Shown: one piece after another, positions 9,018 through 19,351 of the stretch | Numbering within the stretch: position 1 is the stretch's first letter | Layout: each line of letters starts with the position of its first letter | Notes under the pieces: model-generated | Databases searched by the model: none | Seen by the model: only the letters and a program-made list of their open reading frames with translations | Told to the model about the DNA's origin: nothing | Program-made: the position numbers and the translations under genes | NCBI RefSeq assembly: GCF_018860755.1 | Contig: NZ_JAHKPW010000058.1 | Span: 1-64,000 of the forward strand | Source: Colwellia sp. D2M02 | GTDB lineage: Bacteria > Pseudomonadota > Gammaproteobacteria > Enterobacterales > Alteromonadaceae | Length of the DNA: 64,000 nucleotides | Direction: 5' to 3'

Positions 9018-9989
9018 TTAATTAAATAGTAGTACTTGATAAGCCGCGAAACTGATTAATAATAAAGCCCCTTTACCACGGGTTATTCTAAAGTAACCTA
9101 ACTTACGGCTAAAACATAAAATAAAGAGTAACAAAGTTACACCAAGCATGTAAGGCGCGTCACGTGTTGTTGCTAACGGGTCGATGTCTCCTGGTGCAAT
9201 GAGTGCTGCAATTGGTAATACGGCTAAAATATTAAAAATATTGGAGCCAATAATATTACCTAGTGCTAAGTCGTCTTCTTTTTTAATGATACTGGCAATG
9301 CAGGCAGCAAGTTCAGGCAAGCTAGTACCAATAGCAATAATAGTAAGTCCGATAACTAAATCGCTAATGCCAAACTCTTTGGCAATGAACACTGAGGATT
9401 CAACTAAATAACCTGCACTTAATGGCAATACTACCATACCGATAACTAGCCAAAATATTGATGATTTTAGCGGCGCAGCAGGTGGTACATCTTTTTCTGC
9501 TTCTAAAATTAAAGGATCATCACTGGGCTTATCTTTGGTTTTTTGTAGGGTAATAAACAGTAGCGCAAGAATGTAAACGGCAAAGCCAATAACTAAAATG
9601 ACCCCTTCAATAAAACTAAAGTGTTGATCATAAAGCACATAATAAGCGAGCGCGGTAACGCCCAATATGAGTGGAATTTCTCGTTTAACGGTTTGAGATG
9701 AAACCGTTAATGGTTTTAATAACGCGGTAACCCCTAATACTAATGCAATATTGGTAATGTTTGAGCCAATAGCGTTACCAATAGCGGTATCAACATTACC
9801 TTGCAAAGAAGCTGTTGCCGCTACCATCATTTCAGGTGCTGATGATCCCATAGCTACAATGGTTAAACCGATAATCATAGGCGAAACGCCCAAGTTTCTC
9901 GCTAATGAAGAAGCGCCAAATACAAATTTGTCTGCACTCCAAACAAGTGCAACAAGGGCAAGTAATAAAATAATAATTTGTTCTAACAT
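9018..9989 (-). CDS. yrbG: Calcium/sodium antiporter of the CaCA family (YrbG-like)
   Basis: A 323-residue inner-membrane protein with about ten hydrophobic segments in two inverted halves. Each half has an alpha-repeat: 'AMGSSAPEMMVAATAS' and 'AIGTSLPELAACIAS', the ion-binding signatures of the K+-dependent Na+/Ca2+ exchanger group. A hydrophilic loop (about 150-175) separates the halves. It heads the minus-strand kds/lpt series and is divergent from mlaF, exactly as yrbG and mla are arranged in E. coli. Transport of Ca2+ is family inference; the physiological role is not settled. Confidence 0.92.
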   Translation of the reverse strand: MLEQIIILLLALVALVWSADKFVFGASSLARNLGVSPMIIGLTIVAMGSSAPEMMVAATASLQGNVDTAIGNAIGSNITNIALVLGVTALLKPLTVSSQTVKREIPLILGVTALAYYVLYDQHFSFIEGVILVIGFAVYILALLFITLQKTKDKPSDDPLILEAEKDVPPAAPLKSSIFWLVIGMVVLPLSAGYLVESSVFIAKEFGISDLVIGLTIIAIGTSLPELAACIASIIKKEDDLALGNIIGSNIFNILAVLPIAALIAPGDIDPLATTRDAPYMLGVTLLLFILCFSRKLGYFRITRGKGALLLISFAAYQVLLFN

Positions 9990-10063
9990 GATAACTCCAC
10001 TTTCGTAAGGTTAAATTGTCGCTGGTTGTGAACTAAAACAAAAGCAAATAATGCCCGATGAAG

Positions 10064-10086
10064 AAAAAAAAAAGCAGATTGCTGCT
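10064..10086 (-). terminator. Terminator-like hairpin in the yrbG-mlaF divergent region
   Basis: In the minus direction a short stem (AGCAG/CTGCT, loop CAAT) is followed by ten consecutive T. It lies about 75 bp before yrbG, so it could act as an attenuator of yrbG or block leftward read-through. The rest of the 334-bp gap (9990-10323) is AT-rich and must hold the divergent promoters, but I see no convincing -35/-10 pair. Confidence 0.35.
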
Positions 10087-10323
10087 GTTTTACGCAATTA
10101 ACTCGCTAGCTAATGTAAAATAAAAGTAATAAATGATCATTTTCTTACAATTTAGGCCGCTAATCTTACATTAAATTGTCCTTTAGCTTACTTTTTCTAA
10201 TGAACAATTGCCGCCGCTCAGGTAAAATCAATTGATATTCTGAAGAATTTTTATTGCTGTTTCCGTGTCTTTAACAAAACACAACTTATAGCGAATAAAT
10301 TAAACAACATTGATGTTAATTAA

Positions 10324-11157
10324 ATGCCCAATTCTGAACAGCCTGAAAAATTAGTACAAATCGAAAACCTTACCTTTAAACGAGGTGAACGTGTTATTTA
10401 CGATAATATTAGTTTGTCTATTCCTACTGGAAAAGTTACTGCCATTATGGGGCCTAGTGGTATCGGAAAAACGACACTGCTACGTTTGATTGGCGGGCAA
10501 ATAAAACCTGAATCAGGCAATATTTATTTTGCTGAACATAATATTCCCAAATTATCACGTAATGATCTCTACGAAGTACGTAAACGTATGAGTATGTTAT
10601 TTCAAAGTGGTGCGCTATTCACCGACATGAGTGTTTACGATAATATTGCTTTCCCTATCCGCGAACATTGTAATTTACCAGAATACTTAATTGAAAAAAT
10701 TGTTTTAATGAAGCTAGAGGCCGTAGGGTTGCGTGGTGCCAAACACTTGCAGCCAAGTGAACTTTCAGGTGGCATGGCTCGAAGGGTTGCCTTAGCGCGC
10801 GCCATTGCTTTAGATCCTGAATTAATTTTATATGATGAACCTTTTGCTGGCCAAGACCCGATCTCAATGGGGGTAATTGTACGTTTAATTCGCTCTCTTA
10901 ATGATGCGCTTGGTCTAACGTCGGTTGTTGTCTCGCACGACGTACCCGAAGTGATGAGTATCGCAGATTATATTTATATTATCGCGGATAAAAAAATTAT
11001 TGGTCATGGAACGCCAGAGCAAATTCGCCAAGCAACTTCTCCTTTAGTGCAGCAATTTGTTCGTGGTGAAGCGGACGGAGCTGTGCCGTTTCATTACGAC
11101 GCGCCAAATTATAAAGATGAACTCATTAAACCAAGTAGTGCTGGAGGTGCTAAATGA
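10324..11157 (+). CDS. mlaF: Phospholipid ABC transporter ATP-binding protein MlaF
   Basis: A 277-residue ATPase with Walker [13 protein letters not shown], signature '[15 protein letters not shown]' and Walker B '[13 protein letters not shown]'. It powers the MlaFEDB complex, which moves phospholipids between inner membrane and the periplasmic carrier MlaC to keep outer-membrane asymmetry. The C-terminal extension after residue 250 resembles the tail that in E. coli MlaF reaches around the partner subunit; that is inference. First gene of mlaFEDCB, overlapping mlaE by 4 bp. Confidence 0.95.
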   Translation: MPNSEQPEKLVQIENLTFKRGERVIYDNISLSIPTGKVTAIMGPSGIGKTTLLRLIGGQIKPESGNIYFAEHNIPKLSRNDLYEVRKRMSMLFQSGALFTDMSVYDNIAFPIREHCNLPEYLIEKIVLMKLEAVGLRGAKHLQPSELSGGMARRVALARAIALDPELILYDEPFAGQDPISMGVIVRLIRSLNDALGLTSVVVSHDVPEVMSIADYIYIIADKKIIGHGTPEQIRQATSPLVQQFVRGEADGAVPFHYDAPNYKDELIKPSSAGGAK

Positions 11158-11933
11158 TAACGCAAATACAGCAACTTGGTCGAAATACGCTGGGCGTTAT
11201 CAGTGGTTTAGGGCGAGCAGTAATGCTATTGGTTTCTGCGTTAATGCATGTGCCAAATTTTAAGAAAGGAACCCCCTTATTAATTCAGCAATTACACAGT
11301 GTTGGTGTAATGTCACTATTGATCATCATCGTGTCAGGGGCATTCATTGGCATGGTATTAGCGTTACAAGGTTATACCATTTTAGTGGGCTATGGTGCTG
11401 AAGCAAGTTTAGGGCCTATGGTCGCGCTTTCTTTATTACGTGAATTAGGTCCTGTGGTTGCGGCGCTTTTATTTGCGGGTAGAGCAGGCTCCGCACTTAC
11501 GGCTGAAATTGGCCTAATGAAAGCTACTGAGCAATTATCAAGTTTAGAAATGATGGCTGTTGACCCGCTGAGACGCGTTATTGCGCCACGTTTTTGGGCT
11601 GGCTTTATTGCACTACCTTTACTTGCCGCTATTTTTTCTATGGTTGGTATTTTAGGGGCGCATTTAGTTGGTGTTGACTGGTTAGGTGTTGACGGCGGTA
11701 CCTTTTGGTCGGTAATGCAAGGACAGGTCGATTTCCAAAAAGATATTCTTAATGGTGTGATTAAGAGTGTGGTTTTTGCTTTCGTGGTTACTTGGATAGC
11801 GGTATATAAAGGTTACGATTGTGAACCAACATCAGAAGGTATTAGCAGAGCAACGACCTCAACGGTTGTACAGTCATCTTTATTAGTTTTATGTTTAGAC
11901 TTTATTTTAACGGCTTTAATGTTTGCAAGGTAA
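11154..11933 (+). CDS. mlaE: Phospholipid ABC transporter permease MlaE
   Basis: A 259-residue MlaE/YrbE permease with five to six hydrophobic segments and the family signatures '[17 protein letters not shown]' and '[13 protein letters not shown]'. It forms the dimeric membrane core of the Mla transporter. The start codon overlaps the mlaF stop (ATGATAA), indicating translational coupling. A 141-bp gap then separates it from mlaD, larger than elsewhere in this operon; I see no clear terminator or promoter in that gap. Confidence 0.95.
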   Translation: MITQIQQLGRNTLGVISGLGRAVMLLVSALMHVPNFKKGTPLLIQQLHSVGVMSLLIIIVSGAFIGMVLALQGYTILVGYGAEASLGPMVALSLLRELGPVVAALLFAGRAGSALTAEIGLMKATEQLSSLEMMAVDPLRRVIAPRFWAGFIALPLLAAIFSMVGILGAHLVGVDWLGVDGGTFWSVMQGQVDFQKDILNGVIKSVVFAFVVTWIAVYKGYDCEPTSEGISRATTSTVVQSSLLVLCLDFILTALMFAR

Positions 11934-12074
11934 GCCATTTTAAAAATAAATAGGTTAAATAGGTTAGTTTAAGTTCAATAGTATAGCTACAGTAATGTAA
12001 CCCCCGTTACCTTATATTAGTTGGCTACTATTATTAATTTGTCATTTATAGGTAATTAAGGCGTTGGTGAAGAC

Positions 12075-12548
12075 ATGGTGTCGAAAAAAACAGAGTTATT
12101 AGTTGGAATATTTGTAGCGTTAGGGATTCTTGCCTTATTAATGTTATCACTGAAAGTGGCTAACACTGGTATTTCAGGAGGAGGGGAAACTTACCAACTT
12201 CAAGCAAAGTTTGATAATATTGGTGGTCTGAAAGTACGCTCACCAATTAAGGTTGGTGGCGTTGTAGTGGGACGAGTGAGCAAAATATCATTAGCGAATG
12301 ATGATTATACTCCCGTCGTTACATTAGATATTTATACGCAATATAATAACTTTTCTGAAGCAACTTCAGTGGCTATTTTAACTTCAGGGTTATTAGGTGA
12401 ACAATATTTAGGGATTCAGCCAGGCTTTGTTGATGAGTCTTTAGATACATTAAAACCAGGTGACTTTATTGAAGACACTAAACCTGCATTAGTTTTAGAA
12501 GAGTTAATAGGTCAATTTTTATTTAGCCAAGGAAGTGGTGATGAATAA
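12075..12548 (+). CDS. mlaD: Phospholipid transporter substrate-binding MCE protein MlaD
   Basis: A 157-residue protein with one N-terminal membrane helix (about 7-25) and one periplasmic MCE domain (about 38-115: 'YQLQAKFDNIGGLKVRSPIKVGGVVVGRV'-type core, split here by residue 50). MlaD forms a hexameric ring over MlaE through which lipids pass. Short form, as expected for MlaD rather than PqiB or YebT. Its last codons overlap the start of mlaC. Confidence 0.94.
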   Translation: MVSKKTELLVGIFVALGILALLMLSLKVANTGISGGGETYQLQAKFDNIGGLKVRSPIKVGGVVVGRVSKISLANDDYTPVVTLDIYTQYNNFSEATSVAILTSGLLGEQYLGIQPGFVDESLDTLKPGDFIEDTKPALVLEELIGQFLFSQGSGDE

Positions 12549-13308
12549 CATGGTAAGCAATACAGTGAGTAAAGCAATGACATTAAAGAGCATTCTTTGT
12601 GCAATAGCACTAACATCAGTAAGTTATAGTAGCCAAGTGTTTGCAATAGGTGAGCAAGCAGAAGAAGCAACAAGCCAAAGCGCTAGTGCAAATCTTGTTG
12701 ATCAAAAAAATCCTTACAAAATGATTGAAGAAGTAGCAAGCCTTACCTTTAAACGCTTTGCTGATGAACAAGAAAATATTAGAAAAAATCCTAATATTCT
12801 TAAAGATATTGTTCGTGAAGAGTTGATGCCTTATGTGAATTATCAATATTCAGCGTTTAAAGTAGTAGGACAGCACTTAAGAAATACCACTAAAGAAGAG
12901 CGCAGTGAATTTGTCCCTGTTTTTAAGGAGTACCTAATTACTTCTTACGCGCAAGTTTTTACACTCTATGATAATCAGCAAGTTATTTTTGAACGTGAGA
13001 GAGACTTTAAAGATAATAAAATTATTGCTGTTAATACGCGTGTTATTATGCCTGGGCGTGATGATATTGATGTTTCTTTTAAAGTGCGAAGAAACACTAA
13101 AGACGATACATGGCAAGCATTTGATATGATTGCAGAAGGTGTAAGCTTACTCGACTCTAAACAAGCCGAGCTTGGCAGTATTATTAGGCAAAAAGGGTTA
13201 GCCTACGTTACTGAGTTATTAAAAAAGAAAAGTGAACGTAACATTGTCTTCAAAGACGGCGCAGATAAAGACGCTGTGGTTGATAGCTTTAATGATGAAA
13301 AAGGTTAG
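12541..13308 (+). CDS. mlaC: Periplasmic phospholipid-binding protein MlaC
   Basis: A toluene-tolerance Ttg2D/MlaC family protein, the soluble shuttle between the outer-membrane MlaA complex and MlaFEDB. A signal peptide ends near 'SSQVFA'. The mature domain shows 'YVNYQYSAFKVVG' and 'YAQVFTLYDNQQV', and a lysine-rich tail. I use the ATG at 12541, six bases after AAGGAAG; it overlaps the mlaD stop by 8 bp. The open frame extends two codons further upstream and another ATG lies at 12550, so the exact N-terminus is uncertain by a few residues. Confidence 0.92.
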   Translation: MNNMVSNTVSKAMTLKSILCAIALTSVSYSSQVFAIGEQAEEATSQSASANLVDQKNPYKMIEEVASLTFKRFADEQENIRKNPNILKDIVREELMPYVNYQYSAFKVVGQHLRNTTKEERSEFVPVFKEYLITSYAQVFTLYDNQQVIFERERDFKDNKIIAVNTRVIMPGRDDIDVSFKVRRNTKDDTWQAFDMIAEGVSLLDSKQAELGSIIRQKGLAYVTELLKKKSERNIVFKDGADKDAVVDSFNDEKG

Positions 13309-13311
13309 CAT

Positions 13312-13617
13312 GTGAGTAGTGTTAATTTAACAATTGCAGATAAAGTATTATCGATTAATGGTGAATTAAGTCGCCATAGCCTTGCTCTTATTAACAAGAA
13401 CAATTATTCTAACTGCTTTTCGTTTGATCATGTTACGGTAGACTTAAGCGCCGTCACTAAAGTTGATACTGCAGGTCTTGCTTGGTTATTTTATTTGCTT
13501 GAACAAAGCATCGCACACTCTTGTGAAATAACCTTTATGCATTTACCCGAAAAATTATACAAACTAATAGCGTTAAGCGGCGTTAACGGTCTATTGCCGG
13601 TAACCGTAAGCGAATAA
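13312..13617 (+). CDS. mlaB: STAS-domain protein MlaB
   Basis: A 101-residue single STAS domain. The conserved 'VDLSAVTKVDTAGLAWLFYLLE' region (first 20 residues define it) carries the Asp-Thr/Ser pair typical of the fold. MlaB binds MlaF and is needed for transporter assembly and activity. The start is a GTG at 13312, three bases after the mlaC stop. Short and weakly conserved, but position and STAS signature make the call firm. Confidence 0.9.
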   Translation: MSSVNLTIADKVLSINGELSRHSLALINKNNYSNCFSFDHVTVDLSAVTKVDTAGLAWLFYLLEQSIAHSCEITFMHLPEKLYKLIALSGVNGLLPVTVSE

Positions 13618-13644
13618 CACACAGAATAATGTAGGAGAATTCGC

Positions 13645-13911
13645 TTGGAAATAAGTGAAGTAGAAGTACTAATTAAGCAACGTGTAACTGAAGCACTCGA
13701 ACTTGATGAAATACAAGTAAAATTTGATGGCTCGCAATGTCGTATTATCGCTGTAAGTGATATGTTTGATGACTTAAGTCGAGTTAAGCGTCAACAAGCG
13801 GTATTAAAGCCTTTAGCTGAGTTAATTAAAGACGGTAGCGTGCATGCTGTTTCAGTGAAAACATACAACAAAGCGCAGTGGCAACGAGATAAAATGTTTA
13901 ATAGCTTATAA
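13645..13911 (+). CDS. ibaG: BolA-family protein IbaG
   Basis: An 88-residue BolA-like protein with the late signature 'AVSVKTYNKAQW'. IbaG/YrbA partners with monothiol glutaredoxins in Fe-S handling and is tied to acid stress in E. coli. The start is a TTG at 13645, eight bases after TAGGAG. The gene lies between mlaB and murA, the conserved E. coli position. The HxGD-type BolA core is present only loosely, which is normal for this branch. Confidence 0.88.
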   Translation: MEISEVEVLIKQRVTEALELDEIQVKFDGSQCRIIAVSDMFDDLSRVKRQQAVLKPLAELIKDGSVHAVSVKTYNKAQWQRDKMFNSL

Positions 13912-13962
13912 GCTGTTGAGTTTACTTCGTTGATTTAATTTTAGTTTAAAAGAAAGTAGTGA

Positions 13963-15234
<1,272 letters not shown>

Positions 15235-15291
15235 CTTTAAATAATACTTAACGTTTATTAGTTACATTTAGGTTAAAAAATAATATTTATC

Positions 15292-15323
15292 GCCCGATTA
15301 ACGAGAGTTAATCGGGCTTTTTT
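15292..15323 (+). terminator. Rho-independent terminator after murA
   Basis: Perfect 11-bp stem (GCCCGATTAAC/GTTAATCGGGC), GAGA tetraloop, then six T. It ends the plus-strand mla-murA unit just before the stop of the converging accessory operon. Confidence 0.93.
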
Positions 15324-15358
15324 ATACTTTTAAAGCAAAAAAGTTGAGTTTAGGTTAA

Positions 15359-17032
15359 CTAGCGAGGGTTGTAGCGCCCTTGACTTAATATGTGGTTGGG
15401 ATCAAGAGCGTCTTTGATAGCATTAACGGTTTGCCAAAAAGGTGTCTCTTTATTTAGTAACCATTGCTGTTGATCTATATTTAAACGATAAGGCACAAAG
15501 CCTTTTTTTAAGCCGTTTTCTACTAAGTCTTTTAAGCAGTTATGTGCATCGCTAACCGCTTGAGGGTTGCTTAAGTCAAAGACTATTGGAATGGTACTAT
15601 CAACACAATCATGTCGTAAATTAGTAAATGTTATAAAAGGCTCGATATTATACTTAGGGCAAGTATCACGAATAAAATCAACAAATTCACGCATTTTGCC
15701 TGCTTTCATTGTAATTAAAGGAGCGTACCAAAGCAGTCCGCAACCATCTTTGCTAGGCGATAATGCCGCTTTATCAAATGAGGATGCTTGTGGGTGTCGC
15801 CAATAAGCAAGTTTTAAGGCGACTTTATTTGGCTTACCCAGCATGATCTCTTTCCCCTTGTTGAAGGAGTTTAGTTGCTCACTAATAACCTTTAAAGGGG
15901 CGACTTTTTCAATTAACCACTGAGGTAATGCCGATATTACTTTATTGGCACAGGTAATCAGCAAACTATTTGAATAAACACGTTTACAAGGAAGGTTTTT
16001 GAAGAGGGCGTTTATCTCACATTTTACGGCACTAACCACCGCTTTACTGCCGTAAATAGTGCCGACAATAGTCCAGCACGGTGCTTGTAATTCTTTGCCT
16101 AGTCGGAGAATATCTTTTTGATGCATAACACTATGTGTATCTTCGCCATTTGGGTTTGTGGCAAACATCGACAAAATACGTCGCTTATCCATTAAATTAA
16201 TTGAGCCGACAATACCTTCATAATCTTGCAGTACTTGCCTTATCAGAGGAACAACATCTTCAAGTTGATTGTCATCGTTTAGCTGGATGAAAAAAGAAGT
16301 GAAATCGGGTTTTTTCTTCGCTAAACGAAGTGTCATTTGACTAACTACGCCTAAGTTTGACTGAGTAAATAAACCATCTAAATATGGGCCTACACCCCAT
16401 TTAAATGTTTTATCAACAAACTGCTCTTGAGATTGATCAAGTTCATTGACCGCAGATTGAAAAGGGCTGCCATTTGCCCAATAGCCTTGAATACTGGTGA
16501 CCGCACTAAAATGGTCAGTATAAGGGGTAATACCGTAACCTCGTTCTAATGCATTTGACAGTATTGAACAGTCTGGCCCAGCTCCTGTTACTGGTACCAT
16601 GTAACTATCGCCAAGCGAAATTAAGTAGTCACTGAGCTGTTGTTGGGTAACGCCGGGTTCAAGTGTAATTAAACCAAGTTCAGCATCAAAATCTATAATT
16701 CTAGTTAGCTGACTGAGATCAAGTATTATTATATTTTCGCCTTTCCCGGCAGGTTGAGATGTGCCGTAACCCCAGTTATTTCCAGTGCTCACTGGGTATA
16801 GAGAGAAACGTAAAGCCTCATCTTTAGCGTAATGGTTTGCTAAATCAAGTAGCACTTTAATTTCAGAGGATTTTTTGATGATAATAACCGCCAACAGTTG
16901 TCGTTTTTTTTCTGAGAAGTTATCCAGTCCTTCTGTTCCTTGAAGGTACTGTGAAATAACGGTGCTATCGGCAGACAATGTTGAATCTATAGATAGTTTT
17001 TCTTGGATTAGCGCTAATAATGCAGTGTTCAT
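15359..17032 (-). CDS. FAD-linked oxidase of the p-cresol methylhydroxylase/vanillyl-alcohol oxidase type
   Basis: A 557-residue flavoprotein. The PCMH-type FAD domain lies in about residues 60-260: 'NWGYGTSQP', 'ILDLSQLTRI' and 'LEPGVTQQQLSDYL', with 'LERGYGITPYTDHF', which resembles the same region of p-cresol methylhydroxylase and vanillyl-alcohol oxidase. The substrate domain follows, and the end 'LDPNHILSQGRYNPR' matches the family's C-terminal signature. Known members oxidise para-substituted phenols or other alcohols; the substrate here is unknown. It is last in the four-gene minus-strand operon, 22 bp after the acyltransferase, so it may act on an acylated amine. No cytochrome subunit is adjacent. 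Function beyond 'flavin oxidase' is inference. Confidence 0.75.
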   Translation of the reverse strand: MNTALLALIQEKLSIDSTLSADSTVISQYLQGTEGLDNFSEKKRQLLAVIIIKKSSEIKVLLDLANHYAKDEALRFSLYPVSTGNNWGYGTSQPAGKGENIIILDLSQLTRIIDFDAELGLITLEPGVTQQQLSDYLISLGDSYMVPVTGAGPDCSILSNALERGYGITPYTDHFSAVTSIQGYWANGSPFQSAVNELDQSQEQFVDKTFKWGVGPYLDGLFTQSNLGVVSQMTLRLAKKKPDFTSFFIQLNDDNQLEDVVPLIRQVLQDYEGIVGSINLMDKRRILSMFATNPNGEDTHSVMHQKDILRLGKELQAPCWTIVGTIYGSKAVVSAVKCEINALFKNLPCKRVYSNSLLITCANKVISALPQWLIEKVAPLKVISEQLNSFNKGKEIMLGKPNKVALKLAYWRHPQASSFDKAALSPSKDGCGLLWYAPLITMKAGKMREFVDFIRDTCPKYNIEPFITFTNLRHDCVDSTIPIVFDLSNPQAVSDAHNCLKDLVENGLKKGFVPYRLNIDQQQWLLNKETPFWQTVNAIKDALDPNHILSQGRYNPR

Positions 17033-17054
17033 TTGCTATGATCTTCTTATTAGA

Positions 17055-17966
17055 TTATTTAAGTAGCTCTAACTGCTTAAGCTGTTTTTTTATATCTTTT
17101 TCTATGGTTGTGTATAGGCTTTTAAAGCCAGGAGACAAGTTTTTCATAAATATCTCTGGATTAATATAATAAGGGGCGCGTAAGCCATGATAATCAACAG
17201 GAGGGCCTAGCTGTTCAAAAGCAATACCAATAAAGCGCATGCTTCTTGCTAATCTTGGCTCCATCATCACGTAAACGTGCCTTATCCCTGTGTTCATCCC
17301 CATAGTAGCGGCAGCCATGTATAAACCAATAGCGATAAAAGGGAAGCAACGTAATTCAGTTTCAGAATAGCTTACTTCGCTGATAACCCCGGTTGCGGAG
17401 CCTTTATAGTGATCGGCTTTACGGCGTCTGAAATCTGACTTAACCGCCAGCCGTGATATTTCAGCGATTTCATTACGGTTAAAACGCTCAGGGCTTAGGT
17501 TAGTATTGGTTATAGAGTGCAAACAATATTTTTCAATAGGTAGCAATTGACCCGGCTTTTGTGAGGTGACTAAACGAACGCAGCTGGTAAAAGTGTCCGT
17601 TGGCTTGTGCTTAATTAATGAGAAAATTGACTGTTCGTCGAACTCATCTTTTTCTTGACCGTCTGGCTTAATATCTTCAAATGCAAGTTCTTCGCAGTAA
17701 ACGTTGTGTCTAATTTTAAATGCTTCTTCTTTTAACGTTTGATTAACGGCTATGTGAGGTTGTAAAAATTGAGTAAAATGATCTGAAATGCTATGCGCTT
17801 CCCTGCTTGCTTTTATCGAAACAATTTTTTTGGTGATATCACCAATAATTGGGGTGTTAAGTAAACGTTTATTCCAGTTCATTAGTCTTCCATATTGTTT
17901 AAGTAAATAATGACAAACGATTATTTGACCTAAGGTCTGCTCGAATATTGCACTATGTGCGTTCAC
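17055..17966 (-). CDS. LuxI-fold N-acyltransferase, PEP-CTERM/exosortase-associated type
   Basis: A 303-residue GNAT-like acyltransferase related to acyl-homoserine-lactone synthases. The motif 'EEAFKIRHNVYCEELAFE' (about 81-97) matches the LuxI-type N-terminal 'R..V..E' region, and 'EISRLAVKSDFRRRK' the later catalytic strand. It fits the family usually called PEP-CTERM/exosortase system-associated acyltransferase (TIGR03694 as I recall it). Such enzymes are expected to move an acyl group to an amine. The start is a GTG at 17966; a later ATG at 17882 is possible. A TATAATTATA palindrome at 17983-17992 could serve as an internal -10. The upstream gap to the decarboxylase is 90 bp. It should not be taken for an AHL synthase: no LuxR gene is near. 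Confidence 0.78.
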   Translation of the reverse strand: MNAHSAIFEQTLGQIIVCHYLLKQYGRLMNWNKRLLNTPIIGDITKKIVSIKASREAHSISDHFTQFLQPHIAVNQTLKEEAFKIRHNVYCEELAFEDIKPDGQEKDEFDEQSIFSLIKHKPTDTFTSCVRLVTSQKPGQLLPIEKYCLHSITNTNLSPERFNRNEIAEISRLAVKSDFRRRKADHYKGSATGVISEVSYSETELRCFPFIAIGLYMAAATMGMNTGIRHVYVMMEPRLARSMRFIGIAFEQLGPPVDYHGLRAPYYINPEIFMKNLSPGFKSLYTTIEKDIKKQLKQLELLK

Positions 17967-18056
17967 ATTAAAAGCGTATTGGTATAATTATAGTCCGATA
18001 CTTTGAATAACCCTCAATTAATATATTTTTAACTCCTTGAATGACTGAAGTGCAGC

Positions 18057-19316
18057 TTATAGCAGAACCTCTTTAAGCTCAGGTTGGCTTAGAAAGTCTT
18101 TTGGGCTTGCTGATGCGCCATAGGCTCCCGATTGAAATACCACCACATAATCATCAATTGTTGCTGTGGGTAAGGTGACCTTATCTGCCAAAATATCTAA
18201 CGGTGTACATAATGGGCCGACAATCGAAACTTGTTCTCGTTCATCTCCTGCAAGCTTGTTACCTATAGCAACAGGGTAATTCTTACGAATAACCTGACCA
18301 AAATTACCTGAATTAGCTAAATGATGATGTAAGCCGCCATCACAAACTAAATAGCTTGTGCCACGAGATACTTTTTTATCAATAACTTTCGTGACATAAA
18401 TACCAGCATCACCTACTAGATAACGACCTAATTCGAGAATCACCTCAACATCGGCAAATTTCGATTTAAATGATTTGAGCACCGTTGTAAGTTGATTGCC
18501 AAGGTACTCTATATCTAAAGGTTTTTCATTCTTAAAGTAAGGAATACCTAAGCCGCCCCCCATATTAATATAATCAATTTTTGTCGGGTTATATTGTTGT
18601 GCTAATGTGATGAGTTTCGTTGCTAAGGATAATGTTTGTTGTTGCGTTGATAATATCGCGTCAGCGTTAAGGTTTTGTGAACCTGAATAAATATGGAAGC
18701 CGCGTAAGTTGATATGCTCAAAAGGTAATTGAGGAATTAATTCAGGTAGTGCTTCTTCATCAATACCAAAAGGTTTAGCACCACCAGACATTTTCATACC
18801 AGAGTGCTTTAATTCAAACTCAGGGTTAACCCTAATTGCTATATTTGCTCTTAGTGAAAGTTGTTGCGCAGTATTTGCTACTCGACTTATTTCCGTGGGT
18901 GATTCTACGTGTAGGGTAACTCCTGCGATAATGGCTGCGCTAATGTCTGCGATTGTTTTTCCTGGGCCAGCAAAGCTAATGTTGTTTGCAGGCATACCGG
19001 TTTGTAGTGCTAGTAACATCTCCTTTTTAGATGCAACATCAAAGCCACTTACTTGTTGAGCAAGTAAATTAACAATCGGTTGATAAGGATTGGCTTTTAT
19101 CGCGTAATGCAAGGTTATATCGCTAGGTAGAGCGGCTTTTAACGAGGCTACTTTTTCGGTAATGATTTGTTTGTCATAAGCATAATAAGGAGTACTACCG
19201 AGTAATAATTCAATATTGGTCAAACTTAAGCCACCAAGTAGTAGTTTATTATTATCATGCTTGAACTGTTTAGGAATGGCTCTGGCTTCCGTTAGTTTTT
19301 CGCTATTTTTTATCAT
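18057..19316 (-). CDS. PLP-dependent decarboxylase, exosortase A system-associated type
   Basis: A 419-residue fold-type III (alanine-racemase-like) decarboxylase of the ornithine/diaminopimelate group. The PLP lysine is Lys74 in 'HYAIKANPYQP'; the phosphate-binding glycines are in 'GGGLGIPYF'; the cross-dimer cysteine region is 'GPLCTPLDIL'; the C-terminal 'QSGAYGASASPKDFLSQP' completes the pocket. It resembles the exosortase-A-associated family (TIGR03099 as I recall). The natural substrate is unknown; a basic amino acid or diaminopimelate is the family expectation. It sits 35 bp after the acyl ligase and before the acyltransferase, so a product amine could be the acyl acceptor. Confidence 0.82.
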   Translation of the reverse strand: MIKNSEKLTEARAIPKQFKHDNNKLLLGGLSLTNIELLLGSTPYYAYDKQIITEKVASLKAALPSDITLHYAIKANPYQPIVNLLAQQVSGFDVASKKEMLLALQTGMPANNISFAGPGKTIADISAAIIAGVTLHVESPTEISRVANTAQQLSLRANIAIRVNPEFELKHSGMKMSGGAKPFGIDEEALPELIPQLPFEHINLRGFHIYSGSQNLNADAILSTQQQTLSLATKLITLAQQYNPTKIDYINMGGGLGIPYFKNEKPLDIEYLGNQLTTVLKSFKSKFADVEVILELGRYLVGDAGIYVTKVIDKKVSRGTSYLVCDGGLHHHLANSGNFGQVIRKNYPVAIGNKLAGDEREQVSIVGPLCTPLDILADKVTLPTATIDDYVVVFQSGAYGASASPKDFLSQPELKEVLL

Positions 19317-19351
19317 TGTTTATCTCTATAACGCTCTGTGATGTTATTAAC

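Noticed and set aside
17055-17966. Acyl-homoserine-lactone synthase (LuxI) for quorum sensing
   Set aside because: The LuxI-like motif is real, but the protein is longer, lies with an acyl ligase and a PLP decarboxylase, and no LuxR-type gene is near. The exosortase-associated acyltransferase family fits better.
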